The translations under genes were made by a program, and so were the position numbers. Below the pieces are notes generated by a model. The model saw only the letters and a program-made list of their open reading frames with translations. It ran no database searches and had not been told where the DNA came from. A stretch of DNA of 64,000 bases from Persicaria tinctoria (Eukaryota; Streptophyta; Magnoliopsida; Caryophyllales; Polygonaceae). Location: assembly GCA_037127255.1 (NCBI GenBank), contig JBANSL010000003.1, forward strand, positions 18,603,314 to 18,667,313, given 5' to 3'. Positions 32,540 through 45,988 of this stretch are shown here, one piece after another (the first letter of the stretch is position 1; each line of letters starts with the position of its first letter).

Positions 32540-35500
32540 CACATTATAAATTGTATCCAGGATGAAAATATGCTCATGAAATTATTGTGGAATTGGAAAA
32601 AGAAATAGATGGACAGACATTGAAACCCTATGCAAATGTGAAAATATCCAAATTTTAGCTCTTTTGAAAACCAAAACTGATGTCCAACCCCTCTGATGCA
32701 ATTTGGAAAGAATCCGGTTTTTATTCTATATGTTTTGCCCCGACTATCAATAGGGTTGGGGGATTTGCATGCTATATATGGAAAAACTACGAGATGGCTG
32801 ATGATGAAATTACTGTCATGCACAAAGACGAATGATTTATCACATTAAAATTGAAAACAAAGACAAATTAAGGAATAACTCCCGCGGTTTGTTTTGTTTA
32901 CACCCCTCCTCATGAGAGAGATAAGGTCTCTTTCTAGCCTTTTTTTACATCCTATATTCAGAACCAGATGATACCAAACATTTTAATGGGAGATTTCAAT
33001 GAGATTCAGTGCTCCGGTCAAAAGGCGGGCGACATTCCTTCTCACCCTTCCCGCTTTGATAGATTGATTTTCTTCAAGGATCAATGTAATTTGTTGGATA
33101 TTCCCTCTTGTGGAAATGAATTCACTTGGAAAAAGAATAGGACGGATGTAAACAATATTTATGAAAAGCTCGACAAAACATTGATACAAGATCAAATACT
33201 TCAATGGTACCCAAATATCGCTACAAGGAACCATGCTTTCTCGACCTCATACCATTGCCCAATTTCTGTACAACTCCAAACAAATGATAGAAGAAAGGCT
33301 AGACCTTTTAAGTTTGAGAAAATGTGGCTTTGTAGGAAAGATTACAAGAACATAGTCTTCCAAGCATGAAGAACAAACTATGAGGGCTCCTACATGTTTA
33401 ATGTAATGAAAAAAACTCTGTTGCTAAAAAGACTCACGAAAGAATGGAATAAGAAAACCTTCGGTAATATCTTTAGACAGTTAAGGGAAACAGAAGAAAA
33501 ATTACTAGAACTACAAAAGGACAATAGTCAAGGACAACAAAATGATAAAAATAGACATCAACAACAACTAATAAAGAAACAGGAATAACTATTGAATTAT
33601 CACAAACAATACTGGAGCCAAAGTGAAAAGACAAAGCATTTGAAATTATCGGACTCAAACACTGGATACCACCATAGAGTTGCGTCGGGAAGATGGAATA
33701 GAAAAATAATAAGGGAAATTAAAACACAAGAAGGCATAGAAATAACCGGCGAAGAAAATATCACAAAGGAAATCAAAGACGATTTTAAAAAAATATTCAA
33801 ATAAAAACAACATCATATTACTCCAATAGTATCTACTCCTAATAAACAAAGAGATCACGATAGAGGACAACAAAAACCTTACAAAAGCGATCACCGGTCT
33901 TGAGATAAAATCTGCATTCTTTTCTATTGGAAAAGATAAATCCCCATGCCCAGATGGGATGACATCTAAATTTTATAGAAAATACCGAGACATTGTAGGA
34001 CCATCAATCATTACATGTCATTAAAGGATTTTTCATATCAGGGAAAATATTACACCAAATAAACTAGACTTTTATCTCTTTAATCCCAAAATGCGATAAT
34101 CTGTCAACAACGAACAACTATAGACCAATTAGTCTATGCTCCACTATCTATAAAGCGATTGCAAAAATACTTAACGAACAACTATAGACCAATTAGTCTA
34201 TGCTCCACTATCTACAAAGCGATTGCAAAAATAGTTGCGGAAAGAATGAAAACGATTCTTACGAAAATCATTCACCCTCTTCAAGAAGCGTTCATTGTTG
34301 ATTAAACTATTCAACATAATGTTCTTATAGCTCATAAAATATTTCACTCCTTTAGAACAAGGACATGAAGACAAGGTTGGATAACAATAAAACTTGACAT
34401 GGAAAAAGCCTACGACAGAGTGGACTTGAGCTTTCTGCTAGCATTCATGGAAAATTTTGGGTTTTTTTGGAAAATTCATGGGTTGGAGTAAGGAATGCAT
34501 CCAAACTATTTATTTCTCTGTATTGTCAATGATGAACCCACTGGGACTTTTCGACCACAAAGAGGACTAAGGTAAGGTGACCCAATTTCCCCCTACCTTT
34601 TTAATTTTAGGGGCGGAAATCCTAGCAAGAAAACTAGTTATAACAACAATGCAGTGAAACAACAAACTCGATAGGCTTCAAAATGACCCCAAATGAAACA
34701 CGAATCCCATTCCTATCTTTTGCAGATGATGTTATGATCTTTGCGAAAGCCACTCAAGAATCATGTGCAAAGGTTAAAAAAATCATTTACGAATATTGTC
34801 AGATTTCGGGACAAAAGCTAAACTTCCAAAAATCTGCATTCCAAGTAACAAAAGGGGTTTCTTCCAATTAAAGATAACAGATCCAAAGTACTCTTCTTAT
34901 AATGAACCAAGTGGTTATGGACAAATACCTAGGTTGTCCTATCATAAATGGTAGGTCAACAAAGAAACCTTCGAAGACGTAATAGGAAAAACGAAAATGC
35001 CACTGATAAAATAGAAAGCGAATACGTTGTCCCAGCAAGGAAGAACGATTCTCATAAAAGCGAACCTAGCCAAATCAAACTATGTCATGCAAAACTCTAT
35101 GCTCCCGACAAATGTCCACAACCAATTAGATAAACTAGATGTTTTTTCTAGAATAAGGACCCCAATTATAAACCATTAGTAGGATGGGACAAAATTTGCA
35201 TATAAAAAAAACTAGGAGGTTTGGGACTCCATAAAACAAAGGATATGAACAAAGTCCTGCAAATGAAACTTTTATAGAAATTTCTTGCAGAACCTCACAA
35301 CCAATGGGTTAGGATAGTAAGAGAAAAATATTTGAAAGATGGCCAAATATGGGACTATAAGAAGAAGAAAATTTTGTTGTGGCAATGGACCAAATTATTT
35401 TTATTAAAAGATGAATTTTGCTCAAGTCTCATCTGGCAGATTGGAAACAGAAAAACAATAAAGTTTTAGAAGGACAAATAGTTAAACGACGATATAAAGC

Positions 35501-36643
35501 ATGAGGACCACCGGCTAACTCTTAGCTTAGATGACCAGGAAAAAGTTGAAAACTACTTATTGTCAAACAAAACATGGAATGTGGATAAGCTACGAGAAGT
35601 GTTGCCATCAGATATTATAGAAACTAGTAATATATATCCCTCTTCCATCGTAGGATTTTGAGGACAACCTAGGTATTGGAAACCAAACTCAAATGGATGG
35701 TTCACTACTTCTAGTGCGCTAGATTTATAACGAACTCCAATGGAAACGAAATAGACCTCTTCAATGGGATTTGGAAAATTGACTGTCTGCCGAAGGTGAG
35801 AAATTTCTCATGAAAAATTGTGCTAGATGCATGGACTCCCGACCAAAACAAGACTAAGAAACAAAGGTTTACACACTCCCGTGGATTGTGCCCTTTGTAA
35901 CTTCATGGAGGAAGACTCTATTCATCTTCTAATGGAATGTCCGACAACATTAAGAATAATAGGCTCATTGGACAAGAATATATTGAGCGACTAATTAGAA
36001 ATACCGACAAACACAATAAAAGTATAAAGACTATCACCAACAACCTTTTCCGACAACTTAACTCTAAAAAAAAGGCACTATTTCTTTCTCTTGGTAGAGT
36101 ATTTGGACTAAAAGAAACAAGATTATTTTTGAAAACCAAAGCATAAGAACAATAGACGAAGTGATAGAAACAATACATCATCACATGAAAAGTTGGAAAA
36201 AAAAATCTAAACAGGATAACCCAGATAAAGTAGACGTAATCACAAGAACAATCAAACCAAAGACTAACCCTCGCCAAAGAAATGTCATTAGAGGGTGTAA
36301 ACCTGATGAAGACGGTTTCAAGATTAATTTTGATGGTGCTAAAATCTCTTATGGTTGTGCTGCTGCAGGTTTCCTGATTAGAGACGACGAAAGAAGAGTG
36401 ATAGCTTACAATGCCAAAAAAATGCGAGAAGGTGTCGACTTTACAGGCCGAGGCGGTCGGATTGTAGCTCGGACTAGTGGAAGATTGGAAGTGGGGGATT
36501 CAAAGACTTGTTATGGAAGGCGATTGTCTCGCAACCGTGAATGCGATCAAGAGAGCCTGGTTGACACCCTGAGAGATCGAAATGTTTATTTCGAATGCTC
36601 TCCTTTTGCTCGGTTTGTTTGAGACAATCTCCGTTTCCCACAT
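32540..36643 (+). pseudogene. L1-type LINE ORF2, 5' and middle part, degenerate and split by an LTR element
   Basis: The endonuclease part is visible from about 32540 (ILALLKTKTDVQPL), through YTPPHERDK near 32900, to ILMGDFNEIQCSGQKAG at 32974 and WKKNRTDVNNIYEKLDK. The reverse transcriptase follows with NYRPISLCSTIYKAIAKI near 34120-34160, KLDMEKAYDRVD near 34390, and FLSFADDVMIFA at 34710 (the catalytic F/YADD box). A zf-RVT-like region and the RNase H start (DEDGFKINFDGAKISYGCAA, 36308) complete the order. Frameshifts and stops are frequent. At 36644 a Ty1/copia element interrupts it, and the reading continues at 51921; across the junction one frame reads VSHIFREANRAVDRL once the insert and one CACAT are ignored. 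Without insert it spans about 4.3 kb. Confidence 0.85.
34111..34238 (+). repeat. 64-bp tandem duplication in the L1 reverse transcriptase
   Basis: CGAACAACTATAGACCAATT starts at 34111 and again at 34175. Each unit continues through TCTATGCTCCACTATCTA and GCGATTGCAAAAATA. 64 is not a multiple of three, so the duplication itself shifts the frame of the conserved NYRPISL block. Confidence 0.9.
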
Positions 36644-37653
36644 TGATAACTCCCTTCCTTGATGAAAATCGGAAAAGATGTTCCAAAGGCTTTGCCAAGT
36701 TTTTTGTGTCAAAGGCCTTGGAGCGTTAACAGTTGATGAAATACAAAACCTAACTTATTATTCGTATATTATTTTATCTTATTATATACTTCCTTTATAT
36801 TATATATACTCGTTGGACTAACCATTTCAGGAAGTATAAATCAAGATTACATCCTTCCCTTTACTTGTTGAGAAGATCGGTTCAAAATAGATCATGGCTT
36901 CGAAGTATCCTTAAATAGAAGATCCAAGATCAACCTGATTGGAAAGAGCCGTTGGAGATCTGGTGATGAAGATCCTCACGCTCCATGCGATCCCCATGCT
37001 ATTATATAAAGGAAAGGAAGGAGAAGACAGAAGTACAAGTGCTACACACGAGCTTCAATTCATTCAAGCGATCTGTCTTCCAAGTGTCTCTCTGCAAAGC
37101 GCTCAAATAGTTTGTTGTTTATTTCAAAGCCTTTGAGAGTCACTGTGAGCTTATAGGATATATTTATTTCAAGTGTTACTCGAGAGTTTATAACTCGGGA
37201 AGTTGCACTAGGCTATTGATTTGCGAGAGTTAGAGGATTGTACTAGATAGTTGAGAGAGGTGGGGCTCTTCTAGATTGGTCTAGGACTCCAAGGGAACGT
37301 GAGTTGACTAGATTGCAATTGTATAGGAGAGAGGCTTCTCGGTGAGCTATTAGGATCCTAAGCTAAGCATTCAATAAAGCCTTTGAATCCTAGGGTTGTG
37401 GAAGAACCCTAGGCGGGGACGTAGGCCAGTTGTGCTGAACCTCGTAAACAATTACTCGTGTCCTTTACTTATTTGCTTTACCTTATTTCCGCACTTAGTT
37501 CGATTGTCTAACTTTGTGATTCAGGTTTAATCTCAAGAGTTTTGATTCAAGCTTCAAAAGTCTTGAGACTTTCTGCGAAAAACGGGCATACTCTATTCAA
37601 CCCCCCTTCTAGAGTATTTCTTATTACATTGTTTTTACATTATCGAACCTTCA
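36644..37653 (+). repeat. Left LTR of the copia element
   Basis: 1010 bp. TATATAAAGG at about 37003 is a likely core promoter and AATAAAGCC at about 37373 a likely polyadenylation signal. The LTR is followed at 37656-37667 by the primer-binding site. Confidence 0.93.
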
Positions 37654-37655
37654 AT

Positions 37656-37667
37656 TGGTATCAGAGC
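37656..37667 (+). other. Primer-binding site of the copia element
   Basis: TGGTATCAGAGC, three bases after the LTR end, complementary to the 3' end of initiator tRNA-Met. Confidence 0.9.
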
Positions 37668-37711
37668 TTTACTCACTGTTTTTGATCTAACAATCTTGTG
37701 AGTTTTCGATC

Positions 37712-39508
37712 ATGTCTGGTGAAGCAAGCGGAGGATTTGCACAGGGAAGGTCCACAAGCAGACCGCCACTCTTTGTAGGAAACAACTTTGTCCACTAGAG
37801 ATCTTTGATGAAGATGTTCATCATTGACCAAGATCTAGAGCTTTGGAACATTATAGAGAATGGTCCGAAGATTCCAGAGAAGGAAGGACCAAACGATACC
37901 AAAGTGGCAAAGAAGGAGTCTGATTACAACCAAGCAGATCTTGAAACCATCTCCAAAAACTACAGGGCTATCAACTTACTTTATTGTGGTCTTAGCACTG
38001 ATGAGTTTAACCGTATTTCCTCTTGTAGGTCAGCTAAAGAGATTTGGGACAAGTTGGTCGTCACCTATGAAGGAACGAGCCAAGTAAAAGACACCAAGAT
38101 CAGCATCTTCCTTCGAAAGTATGAGCTCTTCAAGATGAAGTCCGATGAGTCAATCAAAGCCATGTTCACACGATTCACAGAAATCACCAACAATCTTGAC
38201 TCTCTCGGCAAGAGCTTTACCAACGTTGAGAAAGTGAGGAAGATACTGAGGTGCCTTCCAAAGGAGAAATGGGGTCCAAAAGTAAAAGCTATAGAGGAAG
38301 CCCAGGACCTCACCACTTTACCCCTTGATGACCTTCTTGGAAAGCTGATCACGCATGAGATGATCCTTAATGAAGACGATGGAGAACTTCCAACTAGCAC
38401 CAAGAACTTGGCACTCAAGTCTAAGAAGGATGAGTCCAAGGATGGATCTGATTCTGAAGATGAGGATGACGATGAGGATGATCCTTTTGCTCTTATCACA
38501 AGAGGCCTTGCTCGAATTCTCAAAATGAAGAAGCAATTCAACAACAAGGACGGATCAGAGTCTTCAAAATTTCGAGGTAAGCCTCAATACAACAAATATG
38601 AAAAGAAGACTAAACCGTTGTCTTGTTTTGAATGTGGTGAAACAGATCATCTTGTGAAGGACTGCCCTCAAAAGACTAAGAGCCAGCCCAAGAAAGGTGA
38701 CAAATGGAAGAAGAAAGCTATGGTGGCTACTTGGAGTGATTCCGACTCTGACTCTGACGATGAGAAGGCCAACATCTGTCTTATGGCCTCAGAAAATGAA
38801 TCCCACGATGAAAAGCTTGAAGCTACTGTAAGAGAACTAATGGAAAGTCCAAAAGAGGTATTATCGGAATTCCTTTCAAATATGATTGCCAATGAAGAGA
38901 AGCTTATTACCCAAACTAACATTCTTATTAAGAGAACTGTGGATCAGGAGAAAACTATTGAGGATCTGTCTATGAGGGTCAAAGGTCTTGAAGCTTCTTA
39001 TTCAGGTCTTGACATTAAAGTCAAGACGTTTCACTCGGAGAAATCTGAACTCAAGCAAGATCTCTCCTCTCTAAGAAATGTGCATCATGACTTAGAGAAC
39101 GAGAAGATTTCCCTGAATAATAAGATTCTAGACCAACAGACAACCCTCATAAGTTTTACCAAATCCAAAGGCACTCTCGATAAGATGTTGGGTGAGCAAC
39201 AAAGCTCTCTAAACAAAAGTGGTATTGGTTACAATCCAAAGTTTTTAAAGAAGCAACACATTACCACTTTTGTAAAGGCTAAAGGAAGCAGAACCTCTCC
39301 TATATGTCACCGTGCTAGAAAGGGACATGTAAAAGAGACCTGCCCTTATAGAATAAAGGATCCTTATATTATTCGCAATACATTTCCTGTTCATTTGAGA
39401 AAAGAACGGATAACACAAGTTTGGGTCCCAAAAGGCACTATTTTACCTAATATGGTTTACCCCAACAATGGATCCAAATTTGCTTATTGGTCTAGCCACA
39501 AAGGTTGA
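37712..39508 (+). pseudogene. Copia gag with premature stop
   Basis: An ATG at 37712 opens a frame beginning MSGEASGGFAQ that meets TAG at 37796-37798 (codon 29), where the family normally has tryptophan. The same frame then stays open to 39508, about 567 codons. It shows the UBN2/Retrotrans_gag helical region (EIWDKLVVTYEGTSQVKDTK, IKAMFTRFTEITNNLDSLGK), an acidic stretch, and the zinc knuckle CFECGETDHLVKDC (CX2CX4HX4C) near 38625-38666. A long coiled coil follows, and a second cysteine pair (CHRARKGHVKETC) near 39307. Gag forms the particle and packages the RNA. The stop would yield only a short peptide, so this copy is not expected to make Gag. Confidence 0.85.
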
Positions 39509-41521
39509 TGTTTGTTTTGCAGGAGATCACCAAAGTGAAAGAACACAAATGGATTATTAATAGTGGTTGCTCGAGGCATATGAGTGGGAAGAGTTCTCTC
39601 TTTCATGATCTAAAGGAGCAATCCACGGGAAAAATCACTCTTGGTGACAAAGGGAAATGCGACATTGTTGGTATTGGTAGTGTTGGAAGTGATTCCAGCC
39701 ATAGTAATAAAAATGTCTATCTTGTTAATGGTTTAAAGTATAATTTGCTTAGCGTTTCTCAATTATGTGATAGTGGTAACAATGTCAGATTTAACAAGAA
39801 AAGATGTATAGTGTGCAGAGATGATACAGGTGAAGTTATTCTGACTGCATACCGTTACAACAACATATACGCTGTAAATGCTGATCAAGTGGCACAAGGA
39901 AGCTTAACCTGTTTAAAGGCCTTGACGGACGATCCAAAGCTTTGGCACAGGAGACTCGGTCATGTGAGTCCACATACACTACAGAAGCTTGTGTCCAAAG
40001 GACTTGTAAGAGGGCTACCTGAGATGGACTTCAAAGGTATTGACATGTGCAATGATTGCACACGAGGTAAACAAACACGTAGCTCCTTCAAACCCAAAAA
40101 GGTTGTAAGTTCTTCTAGACCCCTTGAACTTTTACATATGGATTTATGTGGTCCTATGCGAGTCAAATCTCCCAATGGTAAAAAGTACATGCTAGTTGTT
40201 GTCGATGATTTTTCAAGATATACTTGGGTTGCATTTTTGAAAGAAAAATCAAAGGCCTTATTTGAGTTTTCAAAACTTTGTAAGGAGTTGCAAACTTTAA
40301 GAAATGAGCCCATAGTGTCTATTCGGAGTGATCATGGTAGGGAGTTTGATCAACTTCAATTTGATTTGTTTTGTGCTAAATATGGCATCTCCCATAACTT
40401 TTCTGCTCCTAGGACACCTCAACAAAACGGGGTTGTGGAACGCAAGAACCACACCTTAGAAGATATGGCCAGGACTATGCTTTTAGAAAATGCATTACCT
40501 AAAACCTATTGGGCTGAAGTTGTTAACACAGCTAACTACATCTTAAATCGTTGTCTTATTCGTTCCATCTTAAAGAAAACTCCTTATGAACTTTTCAAAG
40601 GCCGCAAACCACTTATATCTTATTTTAAACCCTTTGGATGTACTTGTTTTGTTCATAACAATGGAAAAGATAACCTTGGGAAATTTGATGCTCGTAGTGA
40701 TGAAGGTATATTTCTTGGCTATTCCACGAGTAACAAAGCTTATAGAATCTTCAATAAAAGGACCCAGGTAGTTGAAGAAAGTATACATGTTATTTTTGAT
40801 GAATGCAATGATGGTGCTTTGAGTGAAAGTGTTGCAGATATAGATCTTAATATCCATGAAGAGAACGAGGAAGGTGATGTTACCAAGAACACAGAGAAGA
40901 CGAACATGCAGGAACCGATTCTTAACACTGAAGAATTGGCCCAAGGTGTTGAAGATGCGTCCAAAGCCCTTGGTGTCCAATCCAACAGTGTTGAGACGTC
41001 AGAAACTGCTGTATCTGAACCTAACACGACCACGGAGTCAGATGTACCACAAATCAATCCTGATGGTGTGACGAATCAAGGAGCTGAGACTAGCAAAAGG
41101 AAATTCAAATACTCCTCATCACACTCATTAAAGGATATCATTTCTGACCCTACTTCTAGTGTTCAAACTCGTTCTAAACTTAAAGATCTTTGTGCTTTTA
41201 ACGCGTTTGTTTCTCTTATTGAGCCAAAGAAGGTAAATGAGGCACTTCTGGAGCCAGACTGGATTATAGCTATGCAAAGTGAACTCAATGAATTCGAGAG
41301 GAACAAATTCTGGACTTTGAAGCCTAGACCAAAGCATCAATCAGTCATTGGCACTCGATGGGTGTTTCGAAACAAGCTAGATGAGAATGGCAAGATTGTG
41401 AGGAACAAGGCACGGCTTGTTGCTCAAGGCTACAATCAAGAGGAAGGTATTGACTACGAGGAGACCTTTGCTCCCGTAGCCAGGCTTGAAGCCATTCGCA
41501 TTTTATTAGCATTTGCATCTT

Positions 41522-42727
41522 TGATAGGGTTTATTTTAGTCATGTTTTTAGTGTAGAATTGCATATTAGTTTAGAACATTTTTACATATTTTATAGCTTA
41601 ATTTATATTATTTGCTTTTCGGGATCTACACTAGTATTTTTATATATTTCAGGTATTTTCGGGTTGGAGCGTATAAATTATGAATTCGGAGATTGATTTT
41701 AAGATGCCTCGTAATTACTACATGGGCTGATCGCAACATTTGCAATTGGAGTTCGGACTGTGAAAGGAAGGAGCCCACGTACGGGTGCAAGTGTTTCATT
41801 TTGCCGATTAAAAATTAGGTTAAATAAATTAGATTAATATATTATATAGCATAGATTAGATAGATAGATTAGGATAGTTGTTATATATATATACATTCAT
41901 ACGGGAACCAAACGTGGGAGGCCGAAACATCAACATACGTGATCGGCCGACTACCGTGACCACTCTTAACCCTAATTGTCTTTTGTTTTATTTTTATGGA
42001 GACCTAAACTCTCCCGTTTCGTCTACAATTGGAAGCTTTGTTTGGATTGATTGTGAGTTTCTAATTCTTGTTCCTTAATTCCTATATTTGAATGTTTCGA
42101 CTTCTTTGTGCTTGATTGTCTATTGTTTTATTCTATCTAGCCCGCGCAACTAGTTAGAGTTAATTCAATTGCTAAGGTTTTGTAGATTCCTGGTTGTGAA
42201 CCTTAACCTAAGTGGCAAACTTGTTCCTTTAGGGCTGGTTGAACTAATTGAATGAGTAGGAAGTTGGATGTGTTGTTAAATCCCTCTTTAGGGACTGCAA
42301 ATACCTTGGTTAATCTCTGAACTTAAAGCTATCAATTGGGTTAAATCCTTCTTTAGGGACTGTTCGATTGATAAGGGTTTCTAGAACTGGTTGGACTAGT
42401 AACTATATTAGGTCGGGACAAGGGCATTCATAGGAAACCTAAAAGGACAAGAGGAAGTTACAAGGATCGCTTCAACCAAATAAAGTGGATATTTGTAGAT
42501 GAAACTATTTTATTAACTGTTATCTCTGTCAATTTGTTTATAGTCTATTTTATTTTCATTCTTATTTTCACCACCCAAAAACCCCCTTTTCCTATTAATT
42601 GGTAAATAAACTTAACTTAGGAATAACTTGATTATCTGTGGGATCGACTCGTGCTTACCACACTACATTAGTTAGGTAGGTTCGGATTTATTTTGATACG
42701 GTTAACGCGACTAAAAACCGTTCATCA
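41522..42727 (+). repeat. Left LTR of the nested element
   Basis: 1206 bp, TG...CA ends. A TATATATATATACATTC run near 41883 may be the core promoter. Confidence 0.92.
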
Positions 42728-42730
42728 AAT

Positions 42731-42748
42731 TGGCGCCGTTGCCGGGGA
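42731..42748 (+). other. Primer-binding site of the nested element
   Basis: TGGCGCCGTTGCCGGGGA, three bases after the LTR; the same motif is found behind LTRs of many plant gypsy elements. Confidence 0.85.
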
Positions 42749-42884
42749 ATCAAAGTTTATTTCTTTGTTTGTGTGTTTGCCGATTATTGTATATAACTAA
42801 TTTTGTTGTGAGCCTATCTTACGGTTCATAATACTTGTGCTACTAACTGTTTTTGTTCGTGTGTCTAGGTGTGTGCCTCTAAAG

Positions 42885-43652
42885 ATGACTCATGATTTAT
42901 TTTGTGATTTTTGCGGACTTTCTAATCATATATTTAAAGATTGTCCAGTGTTCAGGGTTCCGATTGGAAAGGTTAAGGAAGTATATCAATTGTGCAAAAC
43001 TCAACTTTCTCGTGAAGTGGATATCATACATGAGATTGCACAATTAGAGCTCCAAATCGGACAACTAGAGCCTCCATGTCTGGCTCCGCAAACATCACAA
43101 GAATCGTCTATGTTGCCCCTTATGGAAGAACATTTTGCTGCAATGGAGTCCCAACTTCAAATGATCCAAACTGATTTCAATAACGAGATGAGGCGGATCA
43201 AAGTGGCTCAACATATTACAAATCCAATTATTTCAGAGATTCTCCCTATGCAGACGGAGGTGGTTGTCAGTGACGACTGCGCTATCATCTCTTTTGACGA
43301 GGAGATCTTAGAAGATTGGATAGATGAGCAATATGAGAAAATTTTCACAAAGAGGATTCTGTTGTTTGAGTTTATTGAGGGTGTAAATGGGCAAAGAGCT
43401 AAGAGATGGCAAAAGAGGAGCGCATATTTTGAGAAGCCACCAATGGAACTGAATTGGTGGTATTACATATCCTCTGCAGAGAACCATACTCGTTTATGTG
43501 GGATAAGTGTCCAAGAGTTCGACAAGTTGTTGAGAGCTTTAACAATGTCTGAATCGATCTTAGAGCCAACCAAGGTATTTTTTTTTTCTTTTTTTTTATT
43601 TTTATTTTTAGTTAGGATTATTATTATTATTTTTATTTCTTTATTTCCGTAA
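42885..43652 (+). CDS. Zinc-knuckle protein of the nested non-autonomous element, function unknown
   Basis: ATG at 42885 gives 255 codons; an upstream in-frame ATG at 42837 is possible but lies in leader-like sequence. Near the N-terminus CDFCGLSNHIFKDC is a perfect CX2CX4HX4C zinc knuckle, as in Gag nucleocapsids. The middle is predicted helical (IIHEIAQLELQIGQLE), and the C-terminal half holds acidic text (FDEEILEDWIDEQYEK) and WWYYISSAENHTRLCG. The last 25 codons are poly-T-encoded phenylalanine and leucine and may be beyond a splice donor at AAG|GTATTT (about 43575). No pol domain is present. I do not recognise the protein; a reduced or novel Gag that packages the element RNA is the simplest guess. 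Confidence 0.6.
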   Translation: MTHDLFCDFCGLSNHIFKDCPVFRVPIGKVKEVYQLCKTQLSREVDIIHEIAQLELQIGQLEPPCLAPQTSQESSMLPLMEEHFAAMESQLQMIQTDFNNEMRRIKVAQHITNPIISEILPMQTEVVVSDDCAIISFDEEILEDWIDEQYEKIFTKRILLFEFIEGVNGQRAKRWQKRSAYFEKPPMELNWWYYISSAENHTRLCGISVQEFDKLLRALTMSESILEPTKVFFFSFFLFLFLVRIIIIIFISLFP

Positions 43653-43659
43653 AAAAAAA

Positions 43660-44100
43660 AAAAAAAGAGCCCTTTCCCGTCTCCTTCAGTTCTTCATTGA
43701 GCGCTGCCCTTCTTCACCGCCGTTTCCCCTCACCACACCACCACTTCCTCTCCTTCCGCCTCTGCTGTCCCCATTCCGGCGACTCTCTCTCCGGATTGCT
43801 GGATTTCCCCCTCCGTCCCGGCCTCTCCTCCTCTATTTCTCTGCTCACCCGACCGTCAGCAGCCACCACACCGGCCACACCCCTGTCTCTCTCTCCTGTT
43901 ATCGCGCGCCCTCTCTCCCGCTGAGAACCGCCCCGTCGTCCTCTCTCCCGCTGCGCCCGGAGCCCCTGCACTCAGCCCTTGCCGCCCGTTCTGCTCAACC
44001 CTTGTGATGCTGCTGCCATGTCCGCCCTTCCCAAATTCCGAGCGCAGCTGTTCCAAATTCCCGTTAATTCCGCCAATGGTAAGTGCAGGTATGTTTCCCC
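43660..44100 (+). other. GC-rich gene-like block in the nested element (probable captured 5' leader and first exon)
   Basis: Abruptly C-rich sequence of leader type (CTCCTTCAGTTCTTCATTGA, then CCGCCGTTTCCCC). It leads to an ATG at 44018 encoding MSALPKFRAQLFQIPVNSAN and an apparent donor AATG|GTAAGTGC. Its base composition differs sharply from the LTRs and from the ORF upstream, as expected of transduced host DNA. The parent gene is not recognised. Confidence 0.45.
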
Positions 44101-45988
44101 TGGGCTTGTTTTTACGAATTTCGATTATGGGATTTTCTGGATGATTTTGTCTTTAACTCTTGTTGAACTGATGGAATAGAGTTTGATTGTTGTGGTTTGA
44201 GTGAATTGTGAAACTTGACTCAGTTTTTTTAGCTCCTGATTTTGGACTTATTAGAAGTGGTGGCTACTGATTTGTTTGATTCTATCTGCCTCACCGAGAA
44301 ATTTTGATTTTAGTTATCAATTGTAATCTTTTCCCTTTTAACTTCTCCCTGGAATCACTTGGATATAATGTGTTTAATTTGAAATTGTGATTGAGCATGA
44401 GTTGCAGGGCCAAGATTACTTGTTGGGGAGGGTGTTGTTTAGGGTTGAAAATCTGAATTGTTGTCGTTGGGGCCTGTAATAGAATGTTGTCCTGCATTTG
44501 CTTATTGTGTTGTCTCTGTGGTGTGAGCTGTATGTTCTGGCGCGGACAATCTGTTGCGGCTCTTGTACTAAATGGTTGTCTCGAATGCCTGATTACTTTG
44601 TGAGTTTCCTCTACCTCTTCCATTCTATTTTATCTACTTTGAGGACAAATTGGGGAATTCAAGTGTAGCTCCGTCTTTATATATATGTTAGTTTTTTATT
44701 TTTTTCAATTTTTGTTATGCATTTCATTGCATTTAGGTAACCCATCTTGGTTTAGTTTGTCCTCTAATTTATTTTTATGATCTTAATTGCATAAATCCCA
44801 TAATTTGATTGAATTGCTTGTAAATGATTTTTGGAGCATGATTTGAGAATATAATTGAGCAAGTATGGTTCATAGTTGAGGTTAAATTGAAATCTAGCAA
44901 AAACATAACCCGTGTGAGTTTGTTTTGGCCTTATAGGGACTATTCATAATTATTTACCTTTTGCTTTTATTGTGTGATTATACTCTCCATATGTTTATTT
45001 CAAGACCGTATTGCACATGTTTGTTGCTTGGGAATTTCAAATGATTGAGGCATGTGTTCTTTAGCCATATTATATCCTATCTACCTTACATATTATCCTT
45101 TGCTTGAAGCACATTTGAGCCTTAAAGCCTATTTTTTTTATATAGCTCCACAAAAATATATCATAGCCAATAATTAGCTTGACCCTATCCGGGAATTAGG
45201 AGGAGAATTGGTGAAAAATTTATATGTTGGAGTTGCTTTGAGTGGAGATGATGTATGTATTGTTGTGCATTGTGAGAGGCATAGCCAAAATAAGGTAACC
45301 CTTCTTGCATAATAGAGATGACTTATTACTAGGGGCCTAAGGAGGATAAAATTCACTTAGGAGTAAAAGTCTAGTAAGCTTGGACCTAGGGAGGATAAAA
45401 TTCACCTAGGGGCAAAAGTAAGCATAAAAGAAAATAAAAGAAGTCATCCCCCAAGTGGAAAAAAAAATTGCATGAGTTGTATGGCTATTGAAATCGAAGA
45501 TCTTATTGATGTGTATTGGAGTTTGTGTTATTGGAATGGTTTGTGAAGTATGAAAGTTTTGGTGTTGTTCTGGTTGGTTGTTGTTCATTTTTCCCGGATT
45601 TTTAGCACCACAGACCTAAATATTTCTCATGCCTTATGTTCCTACCAAAGCCCCATTACAACCCTATAAAAGTCCTCATGATGTTGTTTGCAAGTAATGA
45701 CTTTCACGGTGTATAGAGCATTTTGGATTGAGTAGAGAGTTGGACTTTAAAGCCTAAACACATGAGAGCTTGAGTGAAACACATTATCTCGGTGAGGTTG
45801 GATTAAATTTGTCTTTACTATTGGATCGCTCATATACTTGTTAGGATGTTTGTTCTCTTATTCATGGCTCCTACTACGTGATGTTGCTTTTTTAAATTAT
45901 AGCATGAAAATCTTATTTTTGGGATGATTAATTTTATATTTGTTTTTCATTGCTTGAGGACAAGCAAAAGTCTAAGCATGGGGTAGTT
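44101..45988 (+). other. Non-coding interior of the nested element
   Basis: No coding frame. GGAGGATAAAATTCAC repeats at about 45342 and 45391. The end, TTGAGGACAAGCAAAAGTC, is a text I associate with the region before the 3' LTR of plant gypsy derivatives. Confidence 0.5.

Noticed and set aside
41625..41640. GATCTACACTAGTAT in the nested LTR as a Helitron 3' end
   Set aside because: It lies inside both LTR copies and lacks the preceding GC hairpin; coincidental CTAG.
43697..44056. Proline/serine and arginine-rich frames in the GC-rich block
   Set aside because: Low complexity on both strands; only the short ATG frame at 44018 with a donor was kept, as tentative.
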